A DNA stretch of 64,000 nt from Ferrovibrio sp. (GTDB taxonomy: Bacteria; Pseudomonadota; Alphaproteobacteria; Ferrovibrionales; Ferrovibrionaceae): positions 1 through 64,000 of the forward strand of contig NZ_JAOZVR010000119.1 in the NCBI RefSeq assembly GCF_025869515.1, written 5' to 3'. Position numbers and translations under genes: made by a program. This document shows, piece by piece, positions 47,423 through 55,959 of this stretch. The number at the start of each line of letters is the position of its first letter. Position 1 is the stretch's first letter. Under the pieces are notes generated by a model. The model saw only the letters and a list, made by a program, of their open reading frames with translations, was not told the origin of the DNA and did not search any database.

Positions 47423-48106
47423 ATGATGAGCGTGCTGTACACCGTTTCCACCTGGATTCTGCCCGCCCTGCTGGCCATTACCCTGCATGAGGCAGCGCAT
47501 GGTTTTGTCGCCTGGCGGCTGGGCGACGACACGGCGCAGCGCGCCGGCCGGCTGTCGCTCAATCCGCTGCGCCATGTCGATCCCATGGGCACTGTGGTGT
47601 TGCCGGCCATGCTGCTGCTGGTGAAGGCGCCGTTCCTGTTCGGCTGGGCCAAGCCGGTGCCGGTCGACATGCGCAATCTGCCGTCGCCGCGCCGCGACAT
47701 GGCGCTTGTGGCCGCCGCCGGACCGGGCAGCAACCTGCTCCAGGCCTATATCGCCCTGCTGCTGTTTCACCTGCTGCCGCTGTTGGGTGATCCGGTGGGG
47801 GGCTGGGTGGCCGATAATCTGGAAAATGCCCTTCAGATCAATCTGGTATTGTGTGTTTTTAATATGATACCTGTGCCACCGCTGGATGGCGGGCGGGTGG
47901 CGGTCGGATTGCTGCCGCTGGCGCTGGCGCGTCCCTTGGCCCGGCTGGAGCGCTATGGCATGGTGATGCTGCTGATTCTGCTGCTCGCCGTGCCCTGGGT
48001 GGCCAGTCAATTCGGCATCGACTGGAACCCGCTGTTCGCGCTGATCACGCCCATTGTGAACGGGCTGGCGGGCATCCTGCTTGCGTTGTCCGGGCATGGC
48101 GGTTAA
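47423..48106 (+). CDS. Site-2 protease family (M50) membrane peptidase
   Basis: A 227-residue membrane metalloprotease of the small M50 type. The zinc motif HEAAH is in ITLHEAAHGF, and a second zinc-site aspartate is in PVPPLDGGRV. It has about five helices and no PDZ domain. It is located between nagZ and scpA. Its target membrane protein is unknown. Confidence 0.88.
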   Translation: MMSVLYTVSTWILPALLAITLHEAAHGFVAWRLGDDTAQRAGRLSLNPLRHVDPMGTVVLPAMLLLVKAPFLFGWAKPVPVDMRNLPSPRRDMALVAAAGPGSNLLQAYIALLLFHLLPLLGDPVGGWVADNLENALQINLVLCVFNMIPVPPLDGGRVAVGLLPLALARPLARLERYGMVMLLILLLAVPWVASQFGIDWNPLFALITPIVNGLAGILLALSGHGG

Positions 48107-48145
48107 CAACCCCGACCTGTTCAACGCCAGGTCCGATTAAAGAGT

Positions 48146-49063
48146 TTGGTCTTCAAAGGTTTAGGCAAGGATTTAAAGGCATTGACCGAAGCCGCCGAGA
48201 CATCTGCACCTGCCCCGGAAACCGTTCCCGGCACCGAGCCTTTCGAGGCCGCGCATCGCGACGGCCTGGATGAAAACGGCATCCGTATCGGCGAGCAGCT
48301 CATTCTCAGCCTGGATGCCTTCGAGGGTCCGCTGGACGTGCTGCTGGTGCTGGCCCGCGAGCAGAAGGTCGATCTGCGCAAGATTTCCATTCTGGCCCTG
48401 GCCGAGCAGTATCTGAAATTCATCGCCGAGCTGCGCAAGGTTCGCATCGAGGTCGCGGCCGACTACCTGGTGATGGCCGCCTGGCTGGCCTACCTGAAGT
48501 CGCGCCTGCTGATCCCCGAACCCGAGAAGGAAGGCGAGCCGTCAGGCGCCGACATGGCCGCCCGCCTGGCTCTGCAGCTGCAGAAGCTGGAGGCGATGCG
48601 CCGCGTTGCCGAGCAGCTGATGAACCGCGACCAGGTCGGCCTCGCCATGTTCCTGCGCGGCCAGCCCGAAGGCGTGCGGGTGATCCGCAAGTCGGTTTAC
48701 AACAGCACGCTCTACGAGCTGCTCAAGGCCTATGCCGAATTCCGCGCCTCCAAGGGGTCGTCGGAAGTGCTGACCATGAAGATGGCGCGGCGCCGCATCG
48801 TCTCGGTGGAAGAGGCGCTGACCCGGCTGCGCAACATGATCGGCCAGATTCCCGACTGGGCGACCCTGCAATCCTTCCTGCCGGTCGATTCCGAAGATCC
48901 CTTCACGGTGAAATCGGCGCTGGCCTCGACTTTCAATGCCAGCCTGGAGATGGCCAAGCAGGGTCTGATCGAACTCAGGCAGGTGCAGACCTTCGGTCCC
49001 ATTTATATCCGCCGCGGCCAGGGCAATATGCCGGTCGAGGCCGCCAGCAATCCGGAAGAGTAA
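48146..49063 (+). CDS. scpA: Segregation and condensation protein A
   Basis: A protein of about 300 residues that links SMC heads with ScpB in chromosome condensation. The N-terminal LDAFEGPLDVLLVLAREQKV motif and the C-terminal winged helix near LRQVQTFGPIYIR are typical. The start is uncertain: the only upstream choices are TTG at 48146 and TTG at 48182, both with weak ribosome-binding sites. scpB follows. Confidence 0.93.
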   Translation: MVFKGLGKDLKALTEAAETSAPAPETVPGTEPFEAAHRDGLDENGIRIGEQLILSLDAFEGPLDVLLVLAREQKVDLRKISILALAEQYLKFIAELRKVRIEVAADYLVMAAWLAYLKSRLLIPEPEKEGEPSGADMAARLALQLQKLEAMRRVAEQLMNRDQVGLAMFLRGQPEGVRVIRKSVYNSTLYELLKAYAEFRASKGSSEVLTMKMARRRIVSVEEALTRLRNMIGQIPDWATLQSFLPVDSEDPFTVKSALASTFNASLEMAKQGLIELRQVQTFGPIYIRRGQGNMPVEAASNPEE

Positions 49064-49069
49064 GACGTG

Positions 49070-50176
49070 ATGCAGTCCAACGACGCACTGCCGGCCGACG
49101 ACGAGCGGCTGGACGACGAAACCAAGATCATCGCTGCCGCCGGAGACGAGGCGGAGGAAGAGGCGCTTGCCGCCGGCGCCGCGCCGAAGCGCCGCGACGA
49201 CGATGAGGATGATGACGGCGACGACGAAGAGTCGGACGGCGACGACGATGACTCGGACGATGACGATGACGACGATGATGATTCGGACGACGACGACGAG
49301 TCCGACGATGATGACGAGGATGATGAGGACGACGAGGATGAAGACGAGGATGAAGACGAGGAGGAGGAGCTAGAGACCGCTCCGGCTCCCGCCAGGAAGT
49401 CCCGCGCCAAGGCCGTCAAGTCGGACGAGGAAACCGCCGAGGACGAGGGCGAAGCCGCCGATGCGGGCCTGAGCGATGCCGAGAAGGAAGCCGCCTTCGC
49501 GGCCGCCATCCGCATGGCCGAGGCGCTGCTGTTCGCCGCCGCCGAGCCGCTGGACGAGGCGACCCTGCGCAAGCGTCTGCCACGCGGTACCCGGGTGCCA
49601 GCGGTGCTGGCCGCCCTGGAAGACATCTACCGCAATCGCGGTGTGGCGCTGAAGAAGGTGGCCGGCCGCTGGGCTTTCATGACCGCGCCCGACCTGCAGC
49701 ATATGCTGGAAGAGCATCGCCAGGTGCAGCGCAAGCTGTCGCGCGCCGCGCTCGAGACGCTCTCGATCATCGCCTATCACCAGCCCTGCACCCGCGCCGA
49801 GATCGAAGACATCCGCGGCGTCAGCTTGAGCAAGGGCACGCTGGACCTGCTGATGGAGATCGACTGGGTCAAGGTGCGCGGCCGCCGTCGCGTGCCGGGG
49901 CGCCCGGTCACCTATGGCACCACCGATGAATTCCTGGTGCATTTCGGCCTTGAAACCGTCGATGCGCTGCCGGGCATCGAGGAACTGCGCGCCTCTGGCC
50001 TGCTGGAGGCCCTGCCGGCGTCCGGCGGCATCCCGATGCCGGGTGAATCGCTCGACGAGGCCGGCGAGGACCCGCTCGACGAGAACGATGACGGCCGCGA
50101 ATTCCTCGAACCGCTGATCGACGAAGAAGCGGACGAAAAGGCTGCCAAGGAAAAGCCCTCGTCCGACGATGAGTGA
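49070..50176 (+). CDS. scpB: Segregation and condensation protein B with long acidic tract
   Basis: The SMC partner ScpB, 368 residues. The winged-helix core runs from about residue 140 to 300 (AALETLSIIAYHQPCTRAEI and SKGTLDLLMEIDWVKVRGRRR). Before it lies a tract of about 59 residues (43-101) that is only Asp, Glu, Ser and Gly, coded by GAC/GAT/GAG repeats at 49196-49372. The stop overlaps the start of the ABC ATPase gene by eight bases. The acidic N terminus is longer than in ordinary ScpB. Confidence 0.93.
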   Translation: MQSNDALPADDERLDDETKIIAAAGDEAEEEALAAGAAPKRRDDDEDDDGDDEESDGDDDDSDDDDDDDDDSDDDDESDDDDEDDEDDEDEDEDEDEEEELETAPAPARKSRAKAVKSDEETAEDEGEAADAGLSDAEKEAAFAAAIRMAEALLFAAAEPLDEATLRKRLPRGTRVPAVLAALEDIYRNRGVALKKVAGRWAFMTAPDLQHMLEEHRQVQRKLSRAALETLSIIAYHQPCTRAEIEDIRGVSLSKGTLDLLMEIDWVKVRGRRRVPGRPVTYGTTDEFLVHFGLETVDALPGIEELRASGLLEALPASGGIPMPGESLDEAGEDPLDENDDGREFLEPLIDEEADEKAAKEKPSSDDE

Positions 50177-51236
50177 GCGGTCTGCCGCTGTCCGTCCGGG
50201 TGCCGGCCTGTCGCTGACGGGCGTCAGCCACGATTACGGCCGCCGCCGCGCCGTCGACAATGTTGACTTTGACGTTGCGCCGGGCGAGATCCTCGGCCTG
50301 CTCGGCCCGTCGGGCTGCGGCAAATCGACCACGCTGCGGCTGGTCGCGGGCCTGGAAGACCTGCAGCAGGGGGAAGTGAGGATCGGCGGCGAGGTCATGG
50401 CCGGCCGCAGCATCAATATTCCCACTGAACGCCGCCAGGTCGGCATGGTGTTCCAGGATCATGCGCTGTTCCCGCACTTGAGCGTGGCGCAGAATATCGT
50501 CTTCGGCCTCGGCCATCTGCCGGCTGCCGAGCGCGCCGCCCGGATCGAGCGCTGGGGCGGGCGGCTTGGCCTGACAAACCTGCTGCAATCCTATCCGCAC
50601 CATCTCTCCGGCGGCGAGCAGCAGCGCGTGGCGCTGGCTCGCGCCATGGCGCCGGAACCGCGCGTCATGCTGCTGGACGAACCCTTCTCCAGCCTGGACA
50701 GCCGGCTGCGCGACCAGATCCGCGACGAGACGGTGGAGGTGCTGAAACTGGCCGGCACCGCCACGCTGCTGGTGACGCACGACCCGGAAGAGGCCATGCG
50801 CATGGGCGACCGGATCGCCATCATGCAGGCCGGACGCATCGAACAGATCGACACGCCGGCGCGCGTCTATGCCGCCCCGGCGACGCCCTTCGTGGCCCGC
50901 TTCCTGAGCGAGACCAACGAACTGCCGGTGCGGGTGAGCGGCGGCGCGGTGGATACGCCGTTCGGCCGGCTGCCGGCGCCGGCCCGGATCGCCGAAGGCA
51001 GCGCGGCGCTGCTGATGTTCCGGCCGGAAGCCCTGCAGGAATCCCAGCCGGGGCAGGGGGTGGCCGCCGTCACCGTGGAACGGGCCATGGCGCTCGGCGC
51101 CTACCGCCGGCTCGAAGTCGGGGTGGCGGGCCAGCGCTTTGCCGCCCGTCTGCCGGCCGGACCGCTGCCGGCCAGCGGCGCGGTGCTGCATTTCGGGCTT
51201 AACCCGGATTTCTGCTTCGTTTTTCCAGCCGCTTAG
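50169..51236 (+). CDS. ABC transporter ATP-binding protein (iron/spermidine-type with TOBE)
   Basis: A 355-residue importer ATPase. Walker A is [10 protein letters not shown], the signature [14 protein letters not shown], and Walker [12 protein letters not shown] with the H-loop LVTHDPEEA. The C-terminal 110 residues form a regulatory TOBE-type domain, as in FbpC/PotA. No permease or binding protein is adjacent, so partners must be elsewhere. It interrupts the scpB-tatA order and its start overlaps scpB. Confidence 0.92.
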   Translation: MSERSAAVRPGAGLSLTGVSHDYGRRRAVDNVDFDVAPGEILGLLGPSGCGKSTTLRLVAGLEDLQQGEVRIGGEVMAGRSINIPTERRQVGMVFQDHALFPHLSVAQNIVFGLGHLPAAERAARIERWGGRLGLTNLLQSYPHHLSGGEQQRVALARAMAPEPRVMLLDEPFSSLDSRLRDQIRDETVEVLKLAGTATLLVTHDPEEAMRMGDRIAIMQAGRIEQIDTPARVYAAPATPFVARFLSETNELPVRVSGGAVDTPFGRLPAPARIAEGSAALLMFRPEALQESQPGQGVAAVTVERAMALGAYRRLEVGVAGQRFAARLPAGPLPASGAVLHFGLNPDFCFVFPAA

Positions 51237-51280
51237 CGGCGGCGCGTCGAACGGAAGTTTGGGGGCGGAAGATTGCCTCG

Positions 51281-51307
51281 GCCGCACTATCTCTGCCATA
51301 GTGCGGC
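51281..51307. promoter_or_regulatory. Inverted repeat before tatA
   Basis: GCCGCACTAT and ATAGTGCGGC are perfect 10-bp arms around a 7-base loop, between the ABC ATPase stop and the tatA ATG. No T-run follows it, so it is either a weak terminator of the upstream transcript or an operator for tat. Confidence 0.45.
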
Positions 51308-51356
51308 GCTACGGTAGCCGGGGCCCTGCGGGTCCTGACTTGAAGGAGATAAGGGT

Positions 51357-51605
51357 ATGGGTAGCTTCAGTTTTTGGCACTGGCTGATCGTTCTGCTGGT
51401 GATCCTGATCATCTTCGGCGCCGGCAAACTGCCGAAGGTCGCCGGCGACCTGGCCTCGGGGATCAAGAATTTCCGCAAGGGCATGTCGGAAGAAGACAAG
51501 GACAAGGACAAGCCGGCCGGCGAGCCGCCGGTGATCAACCAGCAGAGTCAGCCGACCGGCGGGACCGCCACCGGCGCGCCGGCCGACAAGACCGCGCAGC
51601 ATTGA
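51357..51605 (+). CDS. tatA: Twin-arginine translocase subunit TatA
   Basis: An 82-residue pore-forming subunit with one membrane helix ([19 protein letters not shown]) and an amphipathic helix ([15 protein letters not shown]). A strong ribosome-binding site AAGGAGA precedes the ATG. It opens the tatABC operon, which exports folded proteins such as the Tat-signalled binding protein at 11996. Confidence 0.94.
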   Translation: MGSFSFWHWLIVLLVILIIFGAGKLPKVAGDLASGIKNFRKGMSEEDKDKDKPAGEPPVINQQSQPTGGTATGAPADKTAQH

Positions 51606-51667
51606 CTCCGGAGCGCCGGACGCTCATGCGCGCCCGGCCCACAGCAGCACGGATGGCGTAGGCGGCG

Positions 51668-52135
51668 ATGTTCGACATTGCCTGGTCGGAACTTGGAGTG
51701 ATCGCGGTGGTGGCGCTGGTCGTCATCGGCCCGAAGGACCTGCCCAAGGTGCTGCGCACCATCGGGCAATGGACTTCGAAGGCGCGATCCATGGCGCGCG
51801 AATTCCAGAGCGGCATCGACGACATGGTGCGTGAGGCCGATCTGGACGAGTTGCGCAAGGCCGCGAAACAGGTCAGCGATTTTTCCATCGAGAATGAAGT
51901 GAAAAAGACCTTCGATCCCGACGGCTCGCTGGAAAAGCAGTTCACCGAGCATAACCAGGCGATCATGGATGCCACGTCTGATCTGAAGGGCGAGACGACG
52001 ACGACCAGGATCGCCGATCCGGGGCCGGACGCGGCACCTGCCGAGCCGGCCAATCCGGTTGTGGTTGAAGCGCCGGCCGTAGAGACTCCCGCTGCCGCGA
52101 CGCCTGAGGTCGACAAGACCGGGACCAAGTCGTGA
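51668..52135 (+). CDS. tatB: Twin-arginine translocase subunit TatB
   Basis: A 155-residue subunit with an N-terminal membrane helix (WSELGVIAVVALVVIGPKDLP) and a longer cytoplasmic amphipathic region than TatA; its Pro/Ala/Thr-rich C-terminal tail is typical. The stop overlaps the tatC start by four bases. Confidence 0.9.
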   Translation: MFDIAWSELGVIAVVALVVIGPKDLPKVLRTIGQWTSKARSMAREFQSGIDDMVREADLDELRKAAKQVSDFSIENEVKKTFDPDGSLEKQFTEHNQAIMDATSDLKGETTTTRIADPGPDAAPAEPANPVVVEAPAVETPAAATPEVDKTGTKS

Positions 52136-53004
52136 GCGACGCACAGACCGAGGCCAAGAGACCGGAAGACGAGGTCGAAGCCTCCCGCATGCCGCTGCTC
52201 GATCATCTGGTCGAACTGCGCAATCGCCTGATGTACTCGATCGGCGCCATCTTCATCGCCTTCGTGATCTGCTATTTCTTCGCCGGCCAGATCTACAACA
52301 TCCTGATGCATCCGCTGGTCGAGGCGCTCGGCACCGAAGGTCGCCGCATGATCTTCACGGCGCCGCAGGAAGCTTTCTTCACCCAGGTTCGCCTGGCCTT
52401 CTGGGCGGCGGCGCTGCTCAGCTTCCCGGTGATCGCCACCCAGGTGTGGATGTTTGTGGCGCCCGGCCTGTACAAACACGAGAAGAAGGCCTTCATGCCC
52501 TTCCTCGTCGCAACCCCGGTGCTGTTCGCCATCGGCGGCAGCTTCGTCTACTACTTCATCATGCCGCTGGCGCTGAAATTCTTCGCCGGCTTCGAGACGG
52601 TGGGTGGCGACGGCGTGCTGCCGATCCAGCTCGAAACCAAGGTCAGCGAATATCTCTCGCTGGTGATGACGCTGATTTTCGCCTTCGGCATCGCCTTCGA
52701 GCTGCCGGTGCTGCTGACCCTGCTCGGCCGCGTCGGCATCGCCAGTTCGGCCGGTCTGGCCGCCAAGCGCAAATATGCCATCGTCGCGATGTTCGTGTTT
52801 GCCGCGGTGGTCACGCCGCCGGATGTGATCAGCCAGGTCGGCCTCGCCGTGCCGCTGATCCTGCTTTACGAAATTTCCATCCTTTCGGTGAAAATGATCG
52901 AACGCGACCGCGCCAAGCGCGAGGCCGCGGAAAAGGCGGCCGAGGACGCGGAAAACAAGACAGAACCGGCGAAAGAAGAGCCCTATACGCCGCCAGCGCC
53001 CTGA
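52132..53004 (+). CDS. tatC: Twin-arginine translocase subunit TatC
   Basis: A 290-residue receptor with six membrane helices that recognises twin-arginine signal peptides. MPLLDHLVELRNRLMYS at the N terminus and FAPGLYKHEKKAF-like elements (here VAPGLYKHEKKAF) are the family markers. The C-terminal charged tail is long. serS follows after 26 bp. Confidence 0.95.
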   Translation: MSDAQTEAKRPEDEVEASRMPLLDHLVELRNRLMYSIGAIFIAFVICYFFAGQIYNILMHPLVEALGTEGRRMIFTAPQEAFFTQVRLAFWAAALLSFPVIATQVWMFVAPGLYKHEKKAFMPFLVATPVLFAIGGSFVYYFIMPLALKFFAGFETVGGDGVLPIQLETKVSEYLSLVMTLIFAFGIAFELPVLLTLLGRVGIASSAGLAAKRKYAIVAMFVFAAVVTPPDVISQVGLAVPLILLYEISILSVKMIERDRAKREAAEKAAEDAENKTEPAKEEPYTPPAP

Positions 53005-53030
53005 AGGCGGCGCCCTGAAGGTAACGCGTC

Positions 53031-54494
53031 ATGCATGACATTAAACTGATCCGGGACAATCCGGAGGCTTTTGAAGCTGCACTACGGCGCCGCAGTCAAA
53101 GTTATTCGGGAATAGCTCAAAAACTAATTGATATAGATAAAGAGCGGCGTGAAACACAAACGCTGTTAGATGAGCTTAAATCTCGTAAGAATGCTATTTC
53201 GAAAGAAATTGGTATTGCTAAAAGCAAAAAAGACGAAGCTCTAGCAAATGAGTTGCTGAAAAAAGCAGATATTGAAAGAGCAATTAACGATACCCTTGAG
53301 GCAAAGCTCAGTTCGCTCGAAACTAAACTAAAAGATGAACTTTCAAGGTTACCGAATCTTCCATTTGATGAAGTACCAGATGGCGTAGACGAAAAGTCCA
53401 ATGAACTTGCCAAGAATAAAGACGGCACTCCTAGGCAATTTGGTTTAATCCGAAGCTTCTCGTATCCTCCAAAAGAGCATTTTGATCTCGGTGAAAGCCT
53501 AGGCTACATGGACTTCGCCAGCGGTGTGAAGCTGGCCGGTGCCCGCTTTACCGTACTGAGGAGTCAGCTGGCCCGGCTGGAACGTGCGCTCGGGCAATTC
53601 ATGCTCGACCTGCACACCACCGAATTCGGCTATACCGAAATGCAGCCGCCGATGCTGGTGAACGATGCCACCGCCTTCGGTACCGGCCAGCTGCCGAAAT
53701 TCGGCGACGACCTGTTTCGGACAATTAATTATTCATCTGTTAGAGATGAGCTAACGCGCATCCATGATGATTTTACCCAACAGGGTAAAACTATCCTTAG
53801 CGACATGGATGATTGGTTTAAGGTTCTGGAGCGTGAAGTTTTCCTCAAAAGCAATGAGGTATTGAACGATCCGCGCTTTCGCTACTGGCTGATCCCGACC
53901 GCCGAAGTGCCGCTGACGAATCTCGCGCGCGACCTGATCATCGACGAGGCTGAGCTGCCCTGGCGCTTCACCGCGCTGACGGCCTGTTTCCGCTCGGAAG
54001 CCGGCGCCGCCGGCCGCGATACGCGCGGCATGATCCGCCAGCACCAGTTCAACAAGGTGGAACTGGTCAGCATCGTCGCGCCGGAGAAATCCGTTGAGGA
54101 ACACGAGCGCATGACCGAGGCGGCCGAAACCGTGCTGAAGCGGCTGGAGCTGCCGTTCCGCACCATGCTGCTCTGCGCCGGCGACATGGGCGGCGCGGCG
54201 CGCAAGACCTACGATCTGGAAGTCTGGCTGCCCGGCCAGGACCAGTATCGCGAGATTTCCTCCTGCTCGAACTGCGGCGACTGGCAGGCGCGGCGCATGA
54301 ATGCGCGCTGCCGCGTCCCGGGCGAGAAGCAGACCCGTTTCGTGCATACGCTGAACGGCTCGGGTCTTGCGGTCGGCCGCGCGCTGATCGCGGTGATGGA
54401 AAACTATCAGAACGAAGACGGCAGCATCAGCGTGCCGGATGCGCTCAGGCCCTATACGGGCGGGCTGACCAAGATCGAGAAGGCGGGCAAGTAA
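53031..54494 (+). CDS. serS: Seryl-tRNA synthetase, mosaic gene with extra insertion
   Basis: A 487-residue class II synthetase; homologues have about 425-430. The GC-rich parts carry motif 2, [20 protein letters not shown], and motif 3, [17 protein letters not shown]. From about 53090 to 53505 the tRNA-binding coiled-coil arm (residues about 20-158) is AT-rich: I count 21 G/C in the 60 bases from 53161 against 41 in those from 53521. A second AT-rich stretch, about 53724-53880, encodes about 50 extra residues (232-285) before [13 protein letters not shown]. All catalytic motifs are intact, so it is likely active. It is downstream of tatC and upstream of surE. Confidence 0.95.
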   Translation: MHDIKLIRDNPEAFEAALRRRSQSYSGIAQKLIDIDKERRETQTLLDELKSRKNAISKEIGIAKSKKDEALANELLKKADIERAINDTLEAKLSSLETKLKDELSRLPNLPFDEVPDGVDEKSNELAKNKDGTPRQFGLIRSFSYPPKEHFDLGESLGYMDFASGVKLAGARFTVLRSQLARLERALGQFMLDLHTTEFGYTEMQPPMLVNDATAFGTGQLPKFGDDLFRTINYSSVRDELTRIHDDFTQQGKTILSDMDDWFKVLEREVFLKSNEVLNDPRFRYWLIPTAEVPLTNLARDLIIDEAELPWRFTALTACFRSEAGAAGRDTRGMIRQHQFNKVELVSIVAPEKSVEEHERMTEAAETVLKRLELPFRTMLLCAGDMGGAARKTYDLEVWLPGQDQYREISSCSNCGDWQARRMNARCRVPGEKQTRFVHTLNGSGLAVGRALIAVMENYQNEDGSISVPDALRPYTGGLTKIEKAGK

Positions 54495-55249
54495 TGCGGA
54501 TTCTGGTTTCCAACGACGACGGCATCCATGCCCCGGGCCTGAAAATCCTGGAGAAGATCGCGCGCTCGCTGTCGAAGGACGTGTGGGTGGTGGCGCCGGA
54601 ATACGAACAGTCGGGTGCCTCGCATTCGCTGACGCTCACGCTGCCGCTGCGCCTGCGCAAGATCAATGCCCGTAAATATGCCGTGCGCGGCACCCCGACC
54701 GACTGCGTGATGATGGCGATGCACGAAATCTTCAAGGACAAGCGGCCCGACCTGCTGCTGTCCGGCATCAACCGTGGCGCCAATCTGGGCGAGGACGTGA
54801 CCTATTCCGGCACCGTGGCGGTGGCGATGGAAGGCTCGCTGCTCGGCGTGCCGTCGATCGCGCTGAGCCAGTGCTTCCAGCATGGCCATCCGGTGAAATG
54901 GGCGACCGCCGAACATCACGCGCCGAAGGTGATCAAAAAGCTGATCAAATCCGGCTGGCCCCAGGATACGCTGATCAATATCAATTTCCCCGATGTGACG
55001 GCCGATGCCGTGACCGGCGTGGAAGTGGTGAAGCAGGGCAAGCGCGACCTGACCGACCTGCTGCTGGATGCGCGTGTCGATGCGCGCGGCGTGCCGTATT
55101 ACTGGATCGGCTTCCGCCGCCAGAAGAACAAATCCAAGCGCCAGACCGATCTGGGCGCCACCGAGAACGGCGCCATCTCGGTGACGCCGCTGCAGCTCGA
55201 CCTGACGCATGACGCCAGCATGAAGGCGTTGAAATCGGCCCTGCGCTGA
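54494..55249 (+). CDS. surE: 5'/3'-nucleotidase SurE
   Basis: A 251-residue metal-dependent survival-protein nucleotidase. The metal site is [16 protein letters not shown], followed by the LSGINRGANLGEDVTYSGTV loop. It overlaps serS by one base and precedes pcm, the usual surE-pcm pair for stationary-phase survival and repair. Confidence 0.96.
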   Translation: MRILVSNDDGIHAPGLKILEKIARSLSKDVWVVAPEYEQSGASHSLTLTLPLRLRKINARKYAVRGTPTDCVMMAMHEIFKDKRPDLLLSGINRGANLGEDVTYSGTVAVAMEGSLLGVPSIALSQCFQHGHPVKWATAEHHAPKVIKKLIKSGWPQDTLININFPDVTADAVTGVEVVKQGKRDLTDLLLDARVDARGVPYYWIGFRRQKNKSKRQTDLGATENGAISVTPLQLDLTHDASMKALKSALR

Positions 55250-55251
55250 TC

Positions 55252-55896
55252 GTGGATACCCGCGTCATCCAGTTGCTGATGGAACTGCGCAAGCAGGGCA
55301 TCAGTGACACCCGTGTGCTGGCGGCGATGGAACGGGTGCCGCGCGAACAGTTTGTCGCCGAGCAGTTCCTCAAACACGCTTACGACAACATCGCGTTGCC
55401 GATCACCCAGGGGCAGACGATCAGCCAGCCCTATGTGGTCGCCTATATGACCGAAGCGTTGCAGCTCGGCGACCGCATGAAGGTGCTGGAAATCGGCACC
55501 GGCTCGGGCTACCAGACCGCCGTGCTGGCCCGGCTGTGCCGGCGGGTCTACACCATCGAGCGCTATCGTTCGCTGCTGACCACCGCCGAGAAGCGGCTGG
55601 ACGCGCTGAAGATCACCAATGTCGTCACCAAGCTGGGCGACGGCCACAAGGGCTGGCCGGAACAGGCGCCGTTCGACCGCGTGCTGGTCACGGCGGCGGC
55701 CGATACCCGGCCCGATGCCCTGATCGCCCAATTATCGCCCCATGGCGGCATCATGGTGGCGCCGGTGGCGGTGAATGCCACCGAACAGGATGTGATCCGC
55801 TACACCCGCGAGGGCGATGCGGTGCGCGAAGAGCGCCTGCTGCCGGTGCGTTTCGTGCCGCTGCTGCCCGGAATCGCCCGGGAAGCCGCCACCTAG
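55252..55896 (+). CDS. pcm: Protein-L-isoaspartate O-methyltransferase
   Basis: A 214-residue repair methyltransferase that acts on L-isoaspartyl residues in aged proteins. SAM-site motif EIGTGSGYQTAVLARL and the MTEALQL substrate segment are clear. It starts with GTG two bases after surE. The NlpD-like gene follows 63 bp later. Confidence 0.94.
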   Translation: MDTRVIQLLMELRKQGISDTRVLAAMERVPREQFVAEQFLKHAYDNIALPITQGQTISQPYVVAYMTEALQLGDRMKVLEIGTGSGYQTAVLARLCRRVYTIERYRSLLTTAEKRLDALKITNVVTKLGDGHKGWPEQAPFDRVLVTAAADTRPDALIAQLSPHGGIMVAPVAVNATEQDVIRYTREGDAVREERLLPVRFVPLLPGIAREAAT

Positions 55897-55959
55897 CCGG
55901 CCGAACGCATTGACGGCCTGCGTTGTCGTGAACCGGGAAGGGCCGTAGACTCCGCCATC

